The notes: generated from the letters alone by a model not told the origin. A DNA stretch of 64,000 bases from Psychrobacter celer (GCF_016107555.1 NZ_JABASU010000001.1:124001-188000), one strand, 5' to 3'; shown: positions 24,769 through 34,390, counted from the stretch's first letter. Made by a program: numbers and translations.

Positions 24769-25581
24769 TTAGCGGCGTGCTTTTTGGTAAAGCGGCATGA
24801 CTTTGGGCATCAATGACTGCAACTGGGCAATGCGATTGCTGCTGCTTGGGTGAGTGCTCAAAAACTGCGGCGGCTCGCCTTGGCTGGCGCGCTGCATTTT
24901 TTGCCATAAGCTAATCGCGGCCTGCGGGTTGTAGCCTGCGCGAGCCATTAGCTCAAGGCCAATCTGGTCGGCTTCTGCTTCTTGAGTACGACCATGCGGA
25001 CGACTCAGGCCTAGGTCACCGGCGATATTGGCCAGCTGCGCCTGACCTTGCGAGAGACCAAAGATACTAGCGGCGACGCCAATGCCTGTTTGAGTGGCGT
25101 ATTGGCGAGAGATACGCTCGCGTGAGTGCTCACGTAATGCGTGAGACATCTCATGTCCCATGATGGCAGCGATTTCATCATCGGTCAGATTGAGGCGATC
25201 GATGATGCCTGAATAAAACATGATTTTGCCACCTGGCATCACAAAAGCGTTAAGCTGATTTGATTTGATCGTGTGTACTTCCCATGGCCACTTTGCCGCA
25301 TCAGGACGATAGACGCCGACTTGCCCGATCAGACGGTTGGAGATGTTTTTGAGGCGATTGAGCTGGGATCTATTGGTATCGAGCAAACCGCGAGCTTTTG
25401 CTTCTTGCAAGGTCTTTGCATAGCTTTGCGCTGATAACTGTAACACCTGCTCATTAGAGACCAAGAGCAACTGCTGGCGATCAACGCCCACCGCGCCAGT
25501 ATTGGTGGTGCTACTACAGCCAGTCAGTGTCAGCGCCGACAAAGACGCGGCCATGACAGTTGTGGTCAGTAATTTTTTCAT
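24769..25581 (-). CDS. M48-family periplasmic metalloprotease lipoprotein (LoiP/YcaL-like)
   Basis: 270 residues from the ATG at 25581, which has GAGG nine bases upstream; earlier in-frame starts lack a signal-like context. Lipobox LTGC gives Cys21. The zinc motif is GHEMSHALREHSRER (about residues 143-157) with the downstream glutamate in EAEADQIGLELMARAGYNP (about residues 195-213) and LSTHPSS near residue 240. This is the outer-membrane-associated M48B type that degrades misfolded envelope proteins. Confidence 0.88.
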   Translation of the reverse strand: MKKLLTTTVMAASLSALTLTGCSSTTNTGAVGVDRQQLLLVSNEQVLQLSAQSYAKTLQEAKARGLLDTNRSQLNRLKNISNRLIGQVGVYRPDAAKWPWEVHTIKSNQLNAFVMPGGKIMFYSGIIDRLNLTDDEIAAIMGHEMSHALREHSRERISRQYATQTGIGVAASIFGLSQGQAQLANIAGDLGLSRPHGRTQEAEADQIGLELMARAGYNPQAAISLWQKMQRASQGEPPQFLSTHPSSSNRIAQLQSLMPKVMPLYQKARR

Positions 25582-25878
25582 AATAAACATCCTCACTGTA
25601 AATAATAAATAAAGTTGCACAAAGTATAATAATGTTAATAAGCCAAAACCAAGACAGAAAAAGTAACAGTACACCCTATGATTGTAAGTAAGCAGCGCGC
25701 CCAAACACAGTGATAGACATGCATAGCCGTGAGCCCAGCAAATACAGCCCTTTATTTGCTAAAATATTTTAGAAAAACTGGCTGATAATACTCATTGTAA
25801 AATCAAACGTTTATAACAGAGTCGCTGGTAAATAAAGGCTGACGGCGAAAATATTTGCACAAAATGCCAAAAAAGGTG

Positions 25879-25906
25879 TTGACAGGCTCAGAATTTTTGC
25901 TAAAAT
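25879..25906 (+). promoter_or_regulatory. Promoter of tRNA-Gly
   Basis: Consensus -35 TTGACA (25879-25884), 16-base spacer, -10 TAAAAT (25901-25906). Confidence 0.85.
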
Positions 25907-25959
25907 AGCCAGCCTATCGAGACGGAGTTGTTGTTAACAATGACGCGATTCGATGTTTA

Positions 25960-26034
25960 GCGGGATTAGCTCAGTGGTAGAGCATAACCTTGCCAAGGTT
26001 GGGGTCGAGAGTTCGAATCTCTTATCCCGCTCCA
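25960..26034 (+). tRNA. tRNA-Gly (anticodon GCC)
   Basis: A 75-base cloverleaf with encoded CCA. Acceptor GCGGGAT / ATCCCGC, D-arm with AGCTCAGTGGTAGAGC, anticodon arm with loop CTTGCCAA giving GCC, and T-arm GAGAGTTCGAATCTC. A strong promoter is upstream and a terminator at 26058-26088 downstream. Confidence 0.97.
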
Positions 26035-26057
26035 AATATGGCTCTGTTAGAGCACTA

Positions 26058-26088
26058 AAGCCTCACATTATTGTGAGGCTTTTTTTAT
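26058..26088 (+). terminator. Terminator after tRNA-Gly
   Basis: Stem AAGCCTCACA / TGTGAGGCTT followed by seven or more T. Confidence 0.9.
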
Positions 26089-26211
26089 GGGTAAAATTTG
26101 GCAGCTGGTCAAAGCTTACGCAAAAGCGGTTACAAATTACGGATGAATTGACATACGTATTTTAGAGTAAGCGCGCATACTAAGTAACATACGAGACATC
26201 ATAAATAATAA

Positions 26212-26418
26212 TAGGGGCTGTCCTAGATAACTAGTTTAAACCCTGTTTAACCCACTGTTTTAATTGTAGTCATTGCGACTTTGGGTCACTGTGATTAAAA
26301 CGCCACTCACATTCCTTTAAATAGAGGTGAAAATGCTCTTTTGGAACCCCGTTAAACTTGCGTAGATGCCGTTTAGCTTGGTTCCAAAAGTTCTCTATAC
26401 CATTTAGGACAGCCCCTA
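26212..26418. mobile_element. Internally deleted IS1595-family element
   Basis: Perfect 14-bp inverted ends TAGGGGCTGTCCTA (26212-26225 and 26405-26418). Between them lies only the last part of a transposase frame, listed separately. The 8-bp flanks are not identical, so no target duplication is visible. It looks like a deletion derivative that could still be mobilised if an active relative exists in the genome. Confidence 0.8.
26270..26404 (-). pseudogene. C-terminal fragment of IS1595-family transposase
   Basis: Translation on the minus strand gives 44 codons beginning NGIENFWNQAKRHLRKFNG and continuing VPKEHFHLYLKECEWRFNH, ending at a TGA. This is the conserved C-terminal block of IS1595/IS1016-type transposases. 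The N-terminal catalytic part is missing; the fragment begins directly at the inner border of the terminal repeat, so the internal deletion removed everything upstream. Confidence 0.82.
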
Positions 26419-26431
26419 AATCTTTATACCA

Positions 26432-26462
26432 TCAAAAAAGCTGAGTTAAAAACTCAGCTTAA
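26432..26462 (-). terminator. Terminator after YceI gene
   Basis: On the minus strand AAGCTGAGTT / AACTCAGCTT is followed by TTTTTTG. Confidence 0.85.
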
Positions 26463-26530
26463 TTGTAGTACATATCGTGTATCTGTTTTATCTCTAATCG
26501 ACTATATGATCTTTATAAGACAAGCGATCG

Positions 26531-27139
26531 TTACTTGAGATCGGCCTTTTTACTGCCTTCTACTTGAACGACCAGTTTGATGTTTTTCATCATACCGCCG
26601 TCGGTATAAGTATTGATACCCCACTTGGTTCTGTCGATGGTGGTTTCAAAATCGCCGCCGCACGATTCAGCGTTTAGCAGTGGGTTGTCATAGCAGTTAA
26701 ACTTAGTGGCTGTCAGTGTCACAGGATGCGTCTGACCCAGTAGTGTTAAGTCGCCTGTGACTGATTTGACTTTATTACCATCAAACTGCCAATTGGTAGA
26801 TTTAAAATAAGCGGTTGGATGCTCTTTGACATTAAAGAAATCCGCAGATTTTAAATGACCATCAAACTCTTTGATACCTGTGCTCAAGCTGCCCATCGGA
26901 ATGGTGATGCCAATAAAGCCTTTTTGTTCTTTGGGTGCGTACTCCAGAATGCCTGAGAGGTTATAAAAGCCACCAGCATTGGTCGAGGTGCCAAAATGAT
27001 CGACAAAAAAGCGCACCGCGGTATGCTTAGGGTCCAGCTCATAGGTCGCTGCCTGACCGACAGTGCTCATCATGCCAAGGGCGCTGATAGCAGCGAAGGC
27101 GAAGGCACGATTGGCTTGTTTGATAGAAGGGAGCATCAT
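26531..27139 (-). CDS. YceI-family periplasmic lipid-binding protein
   Basis: 202 residues with a Sec signal peptide ending near GQAA (about residue 31). The YceI lipocalin-like fold is recognised by YELDPKHTAVRFFVDHFGTS (about residues 33-52), LKSADFFNVKEHPTAYFKST (about residues 96-115) and TKWGINTY (about residues 171-178). YceI proteins bind isoprenoid chains such as polyprenol or ubiquinone precursors in the periplasm. Two cysteines (NCYDNPLLNAESC) could form a disulfide. AAGGA precedes two adjacent ATGs. Confidence 0.9.
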   Translation of the reverse strand: MMLPSIKQANRAFAFAAISALGMMSTVGQAATYELDPKHTAVRFFVDHFGTSTNAGGFYNLSGILEYAPKEQKGFIGITIPMGSLSTGIKEFDGHLKSADFFNVKEHPTAYFKSTNWQFDGNKVKSVTGDLTLLGQTHPVTLTATKFNCYDNPLLNAESCGGDFETTIDRTKWGINTYTDGGMMKNIKLVVQVEGSKKADLK

Positions 27140-27351
27140 GGTTCATTATCCTTATTTGTGATCGAGAATTATGGTAGAGAAAAAAGCGCATTGGCTTAAC
27201 GTTTTTTCATTTATTTCCGTTAAGCAGTGCTTATAGGTGCTATAGTTAAGTTTAGCAAAGAAATAGGACATTTGAGCGCCAATGTCTATTATAAATGTGT
27301 CTATTCGTTGCTTTTTGTAACACTTGTATGCTGTATGATAAGAGGGGAGTC

Positions 27352-28290
27352 ATGAGTATTAAAACCCTAGAGCCGCGTTTGGCCGATGTTGGCGGTATTC
27401 CTATCGCCCGTCTGTTACCTAATACTGGCAAAAAACCGATCGGTGCGTGGTGCTTTTTGGATCACGCAGGCCCTGTTGAGTTTGAGGACGGTGAGGCTGG
27501 CATGCAAGTGGGTCGTCATCCGCATACCAATTTGCAAACCTTTAGCTGGATGTTAGATGGCGAAGTGCTGCACAAAGACAGCTTGGGCAACGAGCAAGTA
27601 ATTACCAAAAACCAAGTCAACGTCATGACGGCAGGTACGGGGTTGACCCAAGGCATCAGTCATACCGAGCAAAGTGTCTTTCCTGATACAGGCGGCTCGC
27701 CAGATGCGGCGCGTGCGCTGAGTATGGTGCAGCTGTGGATTGCTCTACCGACAGACCAAAAAATCGAGCGCGGCTTTCATCACTATCCAGAGCTACCGAC
27801 GTGGATGGAAAGTAATGTAGAGATGATATTGACCACGGGCAACTACACCAGCGTCACAGGCGAGCGCTACGAAGCGCCAACGATACAGTACTCCAAAATG
27901 GTCGGTATCGATGTGTACTGGCTAGAGGATGGCGAGGTCACCCTAACGCTAGAGCCTGGTTTTGAATACGGTATCTTGGTCAGCGAAGGGCAGATTGAGT
28001 CTGAAGGCAAAATCTGTGAGCAAGACCAGCTATTTCGCTTCCACGATAGTGATGTCGAAAATAACGAAAGCATCAGGCTGGTCGCCAAAAAAGGCACACG
28101 GGTGATGTTTATCGGCGGTGAACCATTAAACAATCAAGTGCTGCTGTGGTGGAACTTTGTCGCTGATAATAAAGAAGAGATTGAGCAGTCTATCATCGAT
28201 TGGAACAACGGCCACGAGCGCTTTGGTAATGTCGACTCTGATATGAAACGTCTGCCCGCTCCAGCGCTGCCTGACGGTTTTAAAGGATGA
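27352..28290 (+). CDS. Pirin-family cupin protein
   Basis: 312 residues from the ATG at 27352, preceded by AGAGGGGAG. The metal-binding cupin block is HPHTNLQTFSWMLDGEVLHK (in part) with HTEQS further on, giving the expected two histidines, then a histidine and glutamate. A PGAG-like TAGTGLTQGISHTE segment is typical. Bacterial pirins are iron- or nickel-containing proteins; some degrade quercetin and others act as redox regulators. The role here is unknown. Confidence 0.88.
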   Translation: MSIKTLEPRLADVGGIPIARLLPNTGKKPIGAWCFLDHAGPVEFEDGEAGMQVGRHPHTNLQTFSWMLDGEVLHKDSLGNEQVITKNQVNVMTAGTGLTQGISHTEQSVFPDTGGSPDAARALSMVQLWIALPTDQKIERGFHHYPELPTWMESNVEMILTTGNYTSVTGERYEAPTIQYSKMVGIDVYWLEDGEVTLTLEPGFEYGILVSEGQIESEGKICEQDQLFRFHDSDVENNESIRLVAKKGTRVMFIGGEPLNNQVLLWWNFVADNKEEIEQSIIDWNNGHERFGNVDSDMKRLPAPALPDGFKG

Positions 28291-28490
28291 TTTGATAATA
28301 CAGATTGTTAATTTATCTTTTATGATTCACGTTATTGTGAAGATTTTTTACAAAATTTGAATATAGATCCGTCAGTGTTACTTTTACAATCAAATGACGA
28401 TCAAGCAAGTTTTACTATTTTTACTATCGACTCATTTTAAAACACATACTTTATATACAACCTAAATACTTAACCCGACGGAGTCTTATT

Positions 28491-29102
28491 ATGTCAGACC
28501 TAACAACCTTACAAAATCTTGCCGAAAAACGCCGCTCTATCTATGCCTTGAGCGATCAACTACCAGTCTCTAAGGATGAGATTGTAAAATTGGTAGAGCA
28601 CGCTATTTTACACACGCCTTCCTCCTTCAACTCTCAGTCAGCTCGTATCGTGGTCTTGTTCGATGAGGATCATCAAAAACTGTGGGACATCACCGAAGAG
28701 ACATTGAAGGTCATCGTGGGTGACGACGAGAAATTTCAAGGTACAAAAGATAAAATCGCAGGCTTTAAAGCCGGTGCTGGTACGATATTGTTTTTCGAAG
28801 ACAAAGGTGTGGTCAGAAGCATGCAAGAAGCAGCACCTTTATATGCGGACAAATTCCCAATCTGGGCACACCAGACCAGTGCCATGCATCAGTATGTGAT
28901 TTGGACGGCATTGGCAAGTATCGATGTTGGCGCCAACTTGCAGCATTATAATCCAGTGATTGACCAGCAAGTTGCCAATACTTGGAATATCGCTGATGAT
29001 TGGGAGCTAAACGCGCAGATGGTATTTGGTGCCATCGAGCAGCCAGCTGGTGACAAAGAGTTTAAGCCAGTAGAAGAGCGTATGAAGGTGTTTGGTAAAT
29101 AA
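28491..29102 (+). CDS. Nitroreductase-family FMN oxidoreductase
   Basis: 203 residues. The FMN-binding start EKRRSIYALSDQ (about residues 13-24) and HTPSSFNSQSARIVVL (about residues 41-56) are typical of the oxidoreductases related to B. subtilis YodC/YdgI and yeast Frm2. The protein acts as a cytoplasmic dimer reducing nitro or quinone compounds with NAD(P)H; its true substrate is unknown. It is followed by a good terminator. Confidence 0.87.
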   Translation: MSDLTTLQNLAEKRRSIYALSDQLPVSKDEIVKLVEHAILHTPSSFNSQSARIVVLFDEDHQKLWDITEETLKVIVGDDEKFQGTKDKIAGFKAGAGTILFFEDKGVVRSMQEAAPLYADKFPIWAHQTSAMHQYVIWTALASIDVGANLQHYNPVIDQQVANTWNIADDWELNAQMVFGAIEQPAGDKEFKPVEERMKVFGK

Positions 29103-29137
29103 GCACCAAAGCTCGGTAGTGTAAGAGATAAAAAACC

Positions 29138-29175
29138 AAAAAAGCGCCATCCAGCTCATGGGTGGCGCTTTTTTA
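29138..29175 (+). terminator. Terminator after nitroreductase gene
   Basis: Stem AAAGCGCCA(T)CC / GGTGGCGCTTT followed by TTTT. Confidence 0.88.
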
Positions 29176-29307
29176 GGGTGAAGAAATCAAGCGATTTGTC
29201 GTCGTACAGCATGGCTAGAGTAAGGATAAAACCATATAAACGAAAATAATCGGTATAAAAACCGTCAGAACACCAGCCCTGAGCACATAACGCGCTCCAC
29301 CGGAGAG

Positions 29308-29754
29308 TTAGCTACTGGTTTTGTCACCCATCAGGCTATTGGCCACCCATGCAGGCCCAATTAATAAAAACTGTAAATCTTCAAAAAATGAGGGTTTTTT
29401 GCCTTCGATTTTATGACCGATAAACTGGCCAATCCAAGCCACAACAAAGATACCTGCCCAGACCTTAAAGCCCCACGGTAGTAAGGTCATGACAGACAGG
29501 CAGATAAGAATAAACATACCCATCGCCAAAAATAACGGCGTGGACAAACGCATGTAGAACAGCAAGACCAAGGCACTAAGCACTAAGGTAAACCAAACGG
29601 ATAGCGACATACCCATCCCAAGTAAACTGACAAAGATGGTCGGCACGCAGAGCCAATGGATTTTTTTGTTGATTAGGTTTTGGTGGCTGACAGAGTACTC
29701 ACTGAGCCACTGCTCAAGTGTGCGTTTTGACAGGCGGGGCAGACGACGAGACAT
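29308..29754 (-). CDS. Mpo1-like (DUF962) membrane protein
   Basis: 148 residues from the ATG at 29754, with GGAGG upstream; a longer frame reaches 29799. Conserved family blocks are EYSVSHQNLINKKIHWLCVP (about residues 19-38) and FIGHKIEGKKPSFFEDLQFL (about residues 112-131), holding the metal-ligand histidines. Several hydrophobic segments lie between them. The yeast relative Mpo1 is an iron-dependent dioxygenase that shortens 2-hydroxy fatty acids; a similar lipid role here is by family only. Confidence 0.85.
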   Translation of the reverse strand: MSRRLPRLSKRTLEQWLSEYSVSHQNLINKKIHWLCVPTIFVSLLGMGMSLSVWFTLVLSALVLLFYMRLSTPLFLAMGMFILICLSVMTLLPWGFKVWAGIFVVAWIGQFIGHKIEGKKPSFFEDLQFLLIGPAWVANSLMGDKTSS

Positions 29755-29970
29755 ACTAACCTCCTTGTTAGTCATTAAGATACGACACTCCTCTCCCACA
29801 TCAGAGCGCCTCTAGTATCATTTGTAGCACTAATTGGACTTCTCTACCATGGTATCTGATAGACGGTTCAGTCAGCTCTGTCAGCTTTATCCTAGATGCG
29901 ATAGGGTCTATCAAAGGCGTCTAAGCCATCTAAATAGTCTGAGTCATCTAAGCCCTATTATTTTAGTATA

Positions 29971-30702
29971 TTAGCTTCTCTCGCTACGATGCCATTCATA
30001 CAGACCGATAAAGGAGTTGACTTGATAGATCATGGTTTGAATGGCAAAAATGTAGTTGCCAGACATAAGATTGACAATGAGCCAAACAAAATTGACGATA
30101 ATCCACAGCCACCAGTTAAACGAATAGCGCAAAATCATGGCGGCTTGGGCGGTGATTGAGAGTACAAAGGCAAGGACATTGATCCAAAAAAAGGAAATGA
30201 AGCCTAAAAACAGACTGTTGTCGTCTTCAACCACCGCATAACCATAGCTGGCTAAAAGGTCGTTGACGGTAGGAAATAGCGCCAGACCAATCACAATAAA
30301 GGCAATGGTAATCAGCCAAACGGCTTTGCTGGCAGACTTGGGTATCATGTCGCCGTCAGGGTCGGTGTGCTTTGACCAATAAAAAATGCCATAGACATGG
30401 GTAAAAAAGTTAAATAAAGGCGCCAGCATCAAACCCACCGCGCCCGAGGTTGCTTGCACCACCACTTCACCTGCAGTGGCGGCCATGCCAAAGCCATTGC
30501 CCAAGACGTTTTTGCGAAATGATAGCGATACCACACAAATCAAGCCGATCAAGGACACCGCCAAATAAAACCAATCTAGGGTGGTATGATCGGTGGTCAA
30601 CCAAAAGCCTACTGATAAGGCAATCACGCCGCAGATAAACCAAGTGATGATCCACTGCATGGCCCACTTACCAGTGATATTGTCTAATAGCTGAATACGC
30701 AT
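29971..30702 (-). CDS. pnuC: PnuC nicotinamide riboside transporter
   Basis: A 243-residue inner-membrane protein with seven or more hydrophobic segments. The PnuC features GNGFGMAATAGEVVVQA (about residues 68-84), FNWWLWIIVNFVWL (about 197-210) and QTMIYQVNSFIGLYEWHR (about 222-239) are clear. It admits nicotinamide riboside by facilitated diffusion and depends on NadR-type phosphorylation for trapping. The gene lies 166 bases after nadR on the same strand, a standard NAD-salvage pairing. Confidence 0.92.
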   Translation of the reverse strand: MRIQLLDNITGKWAMQWIITWFICGVIALSVGFWLTTDHTTLDWFYLAVSLIGLICVVSLSFRKNVLGNGFGMAATAGEVVVQATSGAVGLMLAPLFNFFTHVYGIFYWSKHTDPDGDMIPKSASKAVWLITIAFIVIGLALFPTVNDLLASYGYAVVEDDNSLFLGFISFFWINVLAFVLSITAQAAMILRYSFNWWLWIIVNFVWLIVNLMSGNYIFAIQTMIYQVNSFIGLYEWHRSERS

Positions 30703-30868
30703 AGGTTTTTCCTAAAATAAATGTTGGGAGCGGCTTGTTTGACCGTTGTGGTTTTGACTTTTTTACAAGCCACTTCTTTTATAATATGCTGTTTTTATTC
30801 TGTATTTTTACTTTGTTTGTTTTTTACTTTATCTGTTTTTTATTTGGCGTTGACTCACCGCGCTTTGT

Positions 30869-31915
30869 TTATTGGTTTTTGTTATAGACATGTCGATCGA
30901 TAAAACGTAACGCTTGCCGATAGCGAGCATCATAATCAGGCGCATCGATCAAATGCGGCTCGATACCATGGCGGGTAAAGATATCGACTAGCCGCTGCTC
31001 AAAGCGCCCGCGCGCCTCAGGGGTGCCCAGTGAGCGCATGCCGTCATCTACCCATGGCGTATTGTTGTCTAGCATGATGGTATGGTCCAAGCGAAACTCA
31101 TCGATACACGCGGCCACAAACGGGTGGCTACGACCTTCGTACTCTTCACAAAACGCCTGTGTAGTCACAAAATCAGTATCGACAATGGTCACAGGGGCAG
31201 TCGCTACGGCTGCGGCCTCTCGAGTCGCCTGAGCATGATTGAGGGCGATGGGTCCATAGTCACTATACTGTAGCCCAATCTCGCTGCCACCCAAGTCCGT
31301 ACCGACGTATAAACGTCCCATCTCTAACGCAAAGCTTGCGCCATAATAGTTGGCAAGCTTATGTACCAAGGTTGTTTTCCCTGAGCTTTCACCGCCGACG
31401 ATCGCGACCGTCTTTGTGTAATCACCGCGTGCTTGAGGGTGAATCGCTGACCAATGGGCCACAGGATCGCGAGCGATGGCAGATGAGTTAAACGCTGGCT
31501 GTAGCGCCGTCGTTACCACGGGCATCTGCAGGTGTGCTGTGATATGGGATTTGGCTAAAGGATGGTTTTGTACCACAAACAGCACCGCTTCTGCAGGCAA
31601 CGCGAGCGTTTGGCTCAGACGATGCAGCTTGGCATTGCTGGCTGGGATGTCGATGTGCACCTCATCAAAGCTGTCATGAAACGGCAGGGCAATCTCATGG
31701 GTGGTATGAATGTGAATAAAAGGCAAGTCAGCACAGGCCATCTGTAGCCAGCGCGCCTTATCTTGTAGCGTAATGCTAAAGTCTGGATGCGGCGTCGGGT
31801 GCGCTGTGATGACGATATGTAGTATTTTAGCTTGCCCTGCGGCCTCCAAAATACTGCGCATTTGCCCCAAATGTAGTGGTTCAAAATGACCAATCATCAA
31901 CCCCGTATCGTACAT
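30869..31915 (-). CDS. nadR: NadR: NMN adenylyltransferase / ribosylnicotinamide kinase
   Basis: 348 residues. The N-terminal adenylyltransferase has the nucleotide motif GHFEPLHLGQ (residues 9-18). The kinase domain carries a Walker A loop GGESSGKT at residues 174-181 and the conserved DTDF (about residues 241-244). The N-terminal helix-turn-helix repressor domain of the enterobacterial protein is absent, so it should be an enzyme only. It phosphorylates nicotinamide riboside to NMN and adenylates it to NAD. AAGGA lies ahead of the ATG. It is upstream of pnuC. Confidence 0.93.
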   Translation of the reverse strand: MYDTGLMIGHFEPLHLGQMRSILEAAGQAKILHIVITAHPTPHPDFSITLQDKARWLQMACADLPFIHIHTTHEIALPFHDSFDEVHIDIPASNAKLHRLSQTLALPAEAVLFVVQNHPLAKSHITAHLQMPVVTTALQPAFNSSAIARDPVAHWSAIHPQARGDYTKTVAIVGGESSGKTTLVHKLANYYGASFALEMGRLYVGTDLGGSEIGLQYSDYGPIALNHAQATREAAAVATAPVTIVDTDFVTTQAFCEEYEGRSHPFVAACIDEFRLDHTIMLDNNTPWVDDGMRSLGTPEARGRFEQRLVDIFTRHGIEPHLIDAPDYDARYRQALRFIDRHVYNKNQ

Positions 31916-32624
31916 AGCAATCCTTGTTGGTTTGTTAGTAAGCGTTTTTATAAAAGTAATACAATTTGCATGGTATAAAGGTTTTGGTCGATTTGCAGGT
32001 AGGTTATTGTAAACAAGCGCTGATAAAGGTTGTTTTTATTAAACAGGCGTTAAGTGGCGATAAAGCAATGTGGCTAGGGTATCGTCAGTTTGAAATAAAA
32101 TCGATACGCTCCTATGAATGTGCAATTGGTACAAATTTTCCTTGTGTACTGTTATCACAGAGGCTGCAAAAAACGACTTGTCATCTCGCTGTATTGTTTT
32201 GATATCGGATTACCTATAAACCTATAAACACAACCATCAGTATAACCGGTAAAAGTATATAAGCGTATCTGATTGATTGTGCTTGGTATTTCAAAGTAGG
32301 TAGGCAGTAAAAGTAAGGTTTTGGCAACAAACTCAATTCTGAAACATTTTGAAATAACTATTTAAAATCAGTGGTTTACAGGCGGTCAGGACAGATTAGG
32401 GCAAGCTTAGGTAGCATAAACTCACAAAGCACTGGTACATCTTCAACAGACCATAAGAAAATAGTTGCTATACTGATTTGTAAGTTAGAAAGGCTACAGA
32501 TTTAGCCTAACTAAAAGACACAAGATAAAAAATATAATGCACAGAATATAAGACAAAAACAGCGGTCTTTTGTCTAGGTTCAAATAACAAGAAATAGAAA
32601 ACGTAAAATAGAGAGGTATTGGAT
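31916..32624. other. Gene-poor AT-rich stretch
   Basis: About 700 bases upstream of nadR and the PspC gene. The only open frame (31966-32202, 78 codons from TTG) has no ribosome site and no recognisable feature. The right end should hold the PspC promoter; a TATACT at 32469-32474 is a possible -10 without a clear -35. Nothing else was recognised. Confidence 0.4.
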
Positions 32625-32837
32625 TTGGCTAAATTAGCAAAATTACATCGCTCGCAAAACAATCGTATGATAGCAGGGGTGATGGGCGGTATTGCAGAAT
32701 ACATCGGTTGGTCGCCTACTTGGGTAAGAGTATTGTTTGTGATTGTATCTTCACTGAGTGCGGCGGTTCCAGGTATCTTAATTTATATTATTTTATGGAT
32801 TATCATGCCGAAAGCCACTCATGAGTCTTATCAGTAG
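32625..32837 (+). CDS. Small PspC-domain membrane protein
   Basis: 70 residues from the TTG at 32625, eight bases after GAGAGG; another TTG at 32619 lies too close to that site. The PspC domain is seen in NNRMIAGVMGGIAEYIGWSP (about residues 13-32) followed by one strong membrane segment (VLFVIVSSLSAAVPGILIYI, about residues 36-55). PspC-type proteins belong to the phage-shock envelope stress response, but no other psp genes are near. Confidence 0.85.
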   Translation: MAKLAKLHRSQNNRMIAGVMGGIAEYIGWSPTWVRVLFVIVSSLSAAVPGILIYIILWIIMPKATHESYQ

Positions 32838-32960
32838 CACCCGATAGGCTGATATTTTATAGGTTGACATACAAACGGTTCGTTACCCAGCTTTGCTTAA
32901 AACTTATATTAAAATCTGTATCAAAAAAAGCGTCACCAAATAAGCGTTACTAAAAAAATA

Positions 32961-33037
32961 AAAAGCCTGACCCATCAGGATACCAGCGACATACTTTTCC
33001 TCCTGCCCAGATGCTCACGCATTTGGGTATTTTTTTG
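32961..33037 (+). ncRNA. Candidate small RNA with anti-SD segment and terminator
   Basis: A hairpin CCTGA-CCCA-TCAGG (32966-32979), an unpaired stretch containing CCTCCT (32999-33004), then a nine-pair terminator stem CCCAGATGC / GCATTTGGG (33006-33027) and a T-run. The stretch lies 160 bases past the PspC stop and 300 before glyQ. The layout fits a trans-acting small RNA that could pair with Shine-Dalgarno sequences. It may instead be only the distal terminator of the PspC transcript. Confidence 0.4.
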
Positions 33038-33331
33038 TTTTTGCCTTTATGGTCATTGAAAAAAATGGTTATAAGTTGAGAGGTGCGACAGGTATAGGGT
33101 TTATGTGCGTGCTGTGTCTACACTGCTCGATAGACATAATTACTTTCGATAGCATTTGATATGGGGCATAGCGCACGGTATTTGGACAGATAGCATAAAT
33201 TTAGTTGCGGTAAATATGGATAAAATGGTCAATTTTTAGTAAGGTGAGCAGGCAAATAGAGTCGTTGCCGAATAGGCAATACGAGCGCTATCAATATTTC
33301 ATAATACTCATTCCACAGTGGCTTTATTAAG
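33038..33331. other. glyQ upstream region
   Basis: 294 bases with no open frame of note. It should contain the glyQS promoter; no clear -35/-10 pair was found. No T-box or glycine riboswitch pattern was seen. Confidence 0.4.
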
Positions 33332-34390
33332 ATGCCCCAAACTATGACAATCCAAACTATGACATCACAAGCGAAAGATTCTCAACCGATGACGTTTCAA
33401 GATCTCATCCTAACCTTGCAAAACTATTGGGCTGACAAAGGCTGCGTGGTCTTGCAGCCTTACGATATGGAAGTCGGTGCCGGTACCTTTCATACGGCGA
33501 CGTTTTTGCGCTCGCTTGGCCCTGAGCGCTGGAATGCAGCTTATGTGCAGCCATCACGCCGCCCGACAGACGGCCGCTACGGTGACAACCCAAACCGCTT
33601 GCAGCATTATTACCAGTTTCAAGTGGTACTAAAACCCAACCCGCCCAATATCCAAGAGTTGTATTTGGACTCACTGCGGGCCATCGGTATCGATCCGCTG
33701 GTTCATGACGTGCGTTTTGTCGAAGACAACTGGGAATCGCCAACGCTTGGGGCGTGGGGGCTGGGCTGGGAGATTTGGCTAAACGGTATGGAAGTCACGC
33801 AGTTTACCTATTTTCAGCAAGTGGGCGGCATTGAGTGCTTTCCAGTCACCGGTGAGATTACTTACGGTCTTGAGCGTCTAGCGATGTATGTACAAGGCGT
33901 CGATAGCGTCTATGATTTGGTTTGGGCGGATGGTGAGTTTGGCCGCGTGACCTATGGCGATGTCTTTCATCAAAACGAAGTGGAGCAGTCCACTTATAAC
34001 TTTGAGCACGCCGATGTACCGATGATGGGGCAGATGTTTGATTTTTATGAGCAGCAGGCTGATAAGCTTGTGGCCGAAGGATTGCCGCTGCCAGCCTACG
34101 AGATGGTACTCAAAGCCTCTCATGCGTTTAACCTACTGGACGCTCGTGGCGCCATTTCTGTGACGGAGCGTCAGCGCTTTATTTTGCGTGTCCGTACCTT
34201 GGCGCGCAAAGTGGCCTTTGGGTATGTCGAAGCGCGTGCCAAGCTTGGCTTCCCATTGGCTGATGAAGAACATCGCCAAGCGGCGCTCGATAAGTATCTA
34301 CCAAAAGCACCAGAAGAAGACGCGGCAGCAGACGATGTGACAGGCGATAAAGCCGTCACCAACAACCACCAATCTACCAACGACAAATAG
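33332..34390 (+). CDS. glyQ: Glycyl-tRNA synthetase alpha subunit
   Basis: 352 residues; the first ATG is used, though another at residue 21 ([14 protein letters not shown]) matches the usual family start better. Class II catalytic features include [14 protein letters not shown] (about residues 46-59), the motif [20 protein letters not shown] (in part) and [13 protein letters not shown]. The alpha subunit binds glycine and ATP and works with GlyS as a heterotetramer. A poorly conserved C-terminal tail of about 40 residues ([15 protein letters not shown]...) is longer than in E. coli. It precedes glyS by nine bases. Confidence 0.97.
   Translation: MPQTMTIQTMTSQAKDSQPMTFQDLILTLQNYWADKGCVVLQPYDMEVGAGTFHTATFLRSLGPERWNAAYVQPSRRPTDGRYGDNPNRLQHYYQFQVVLKPNPPNIQELYLDSLRAIGIDPLVHDVRFVEDNWESPTLGAWGLGWEIWLNGMEVTQFTYFQQVGGIECFPVTGEITYGLERLAMYVQGVDSVYDLVWADGEFGRVTYGDVFHQNEVEQSTYNFEHADVPMMGQMFDFYEQQADKLVAEGLPLPAYEMVLKASHAFNLLDARGAISVTERQRFILRVRTLARKVAFGYVEARAKLGFPLADEEHRQAALDKYLPKAPEEDAAADDVTGDKAVTNNHQSTNDK

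Noticed and set aside
26212..26418. Complete insertion sequence
   Set aside because: Only 207 bp with a 44-codon tail of the transposase.
31966..32202. 78-codon open frame upstream of nadR
   Set aside because: TTG start without ribosome site and no sequence features.
33038..33331. T-box or glycine riboswitch before glyQ
   Set aside because: No conserved T-box sequence or glycine aptamer core is visible.
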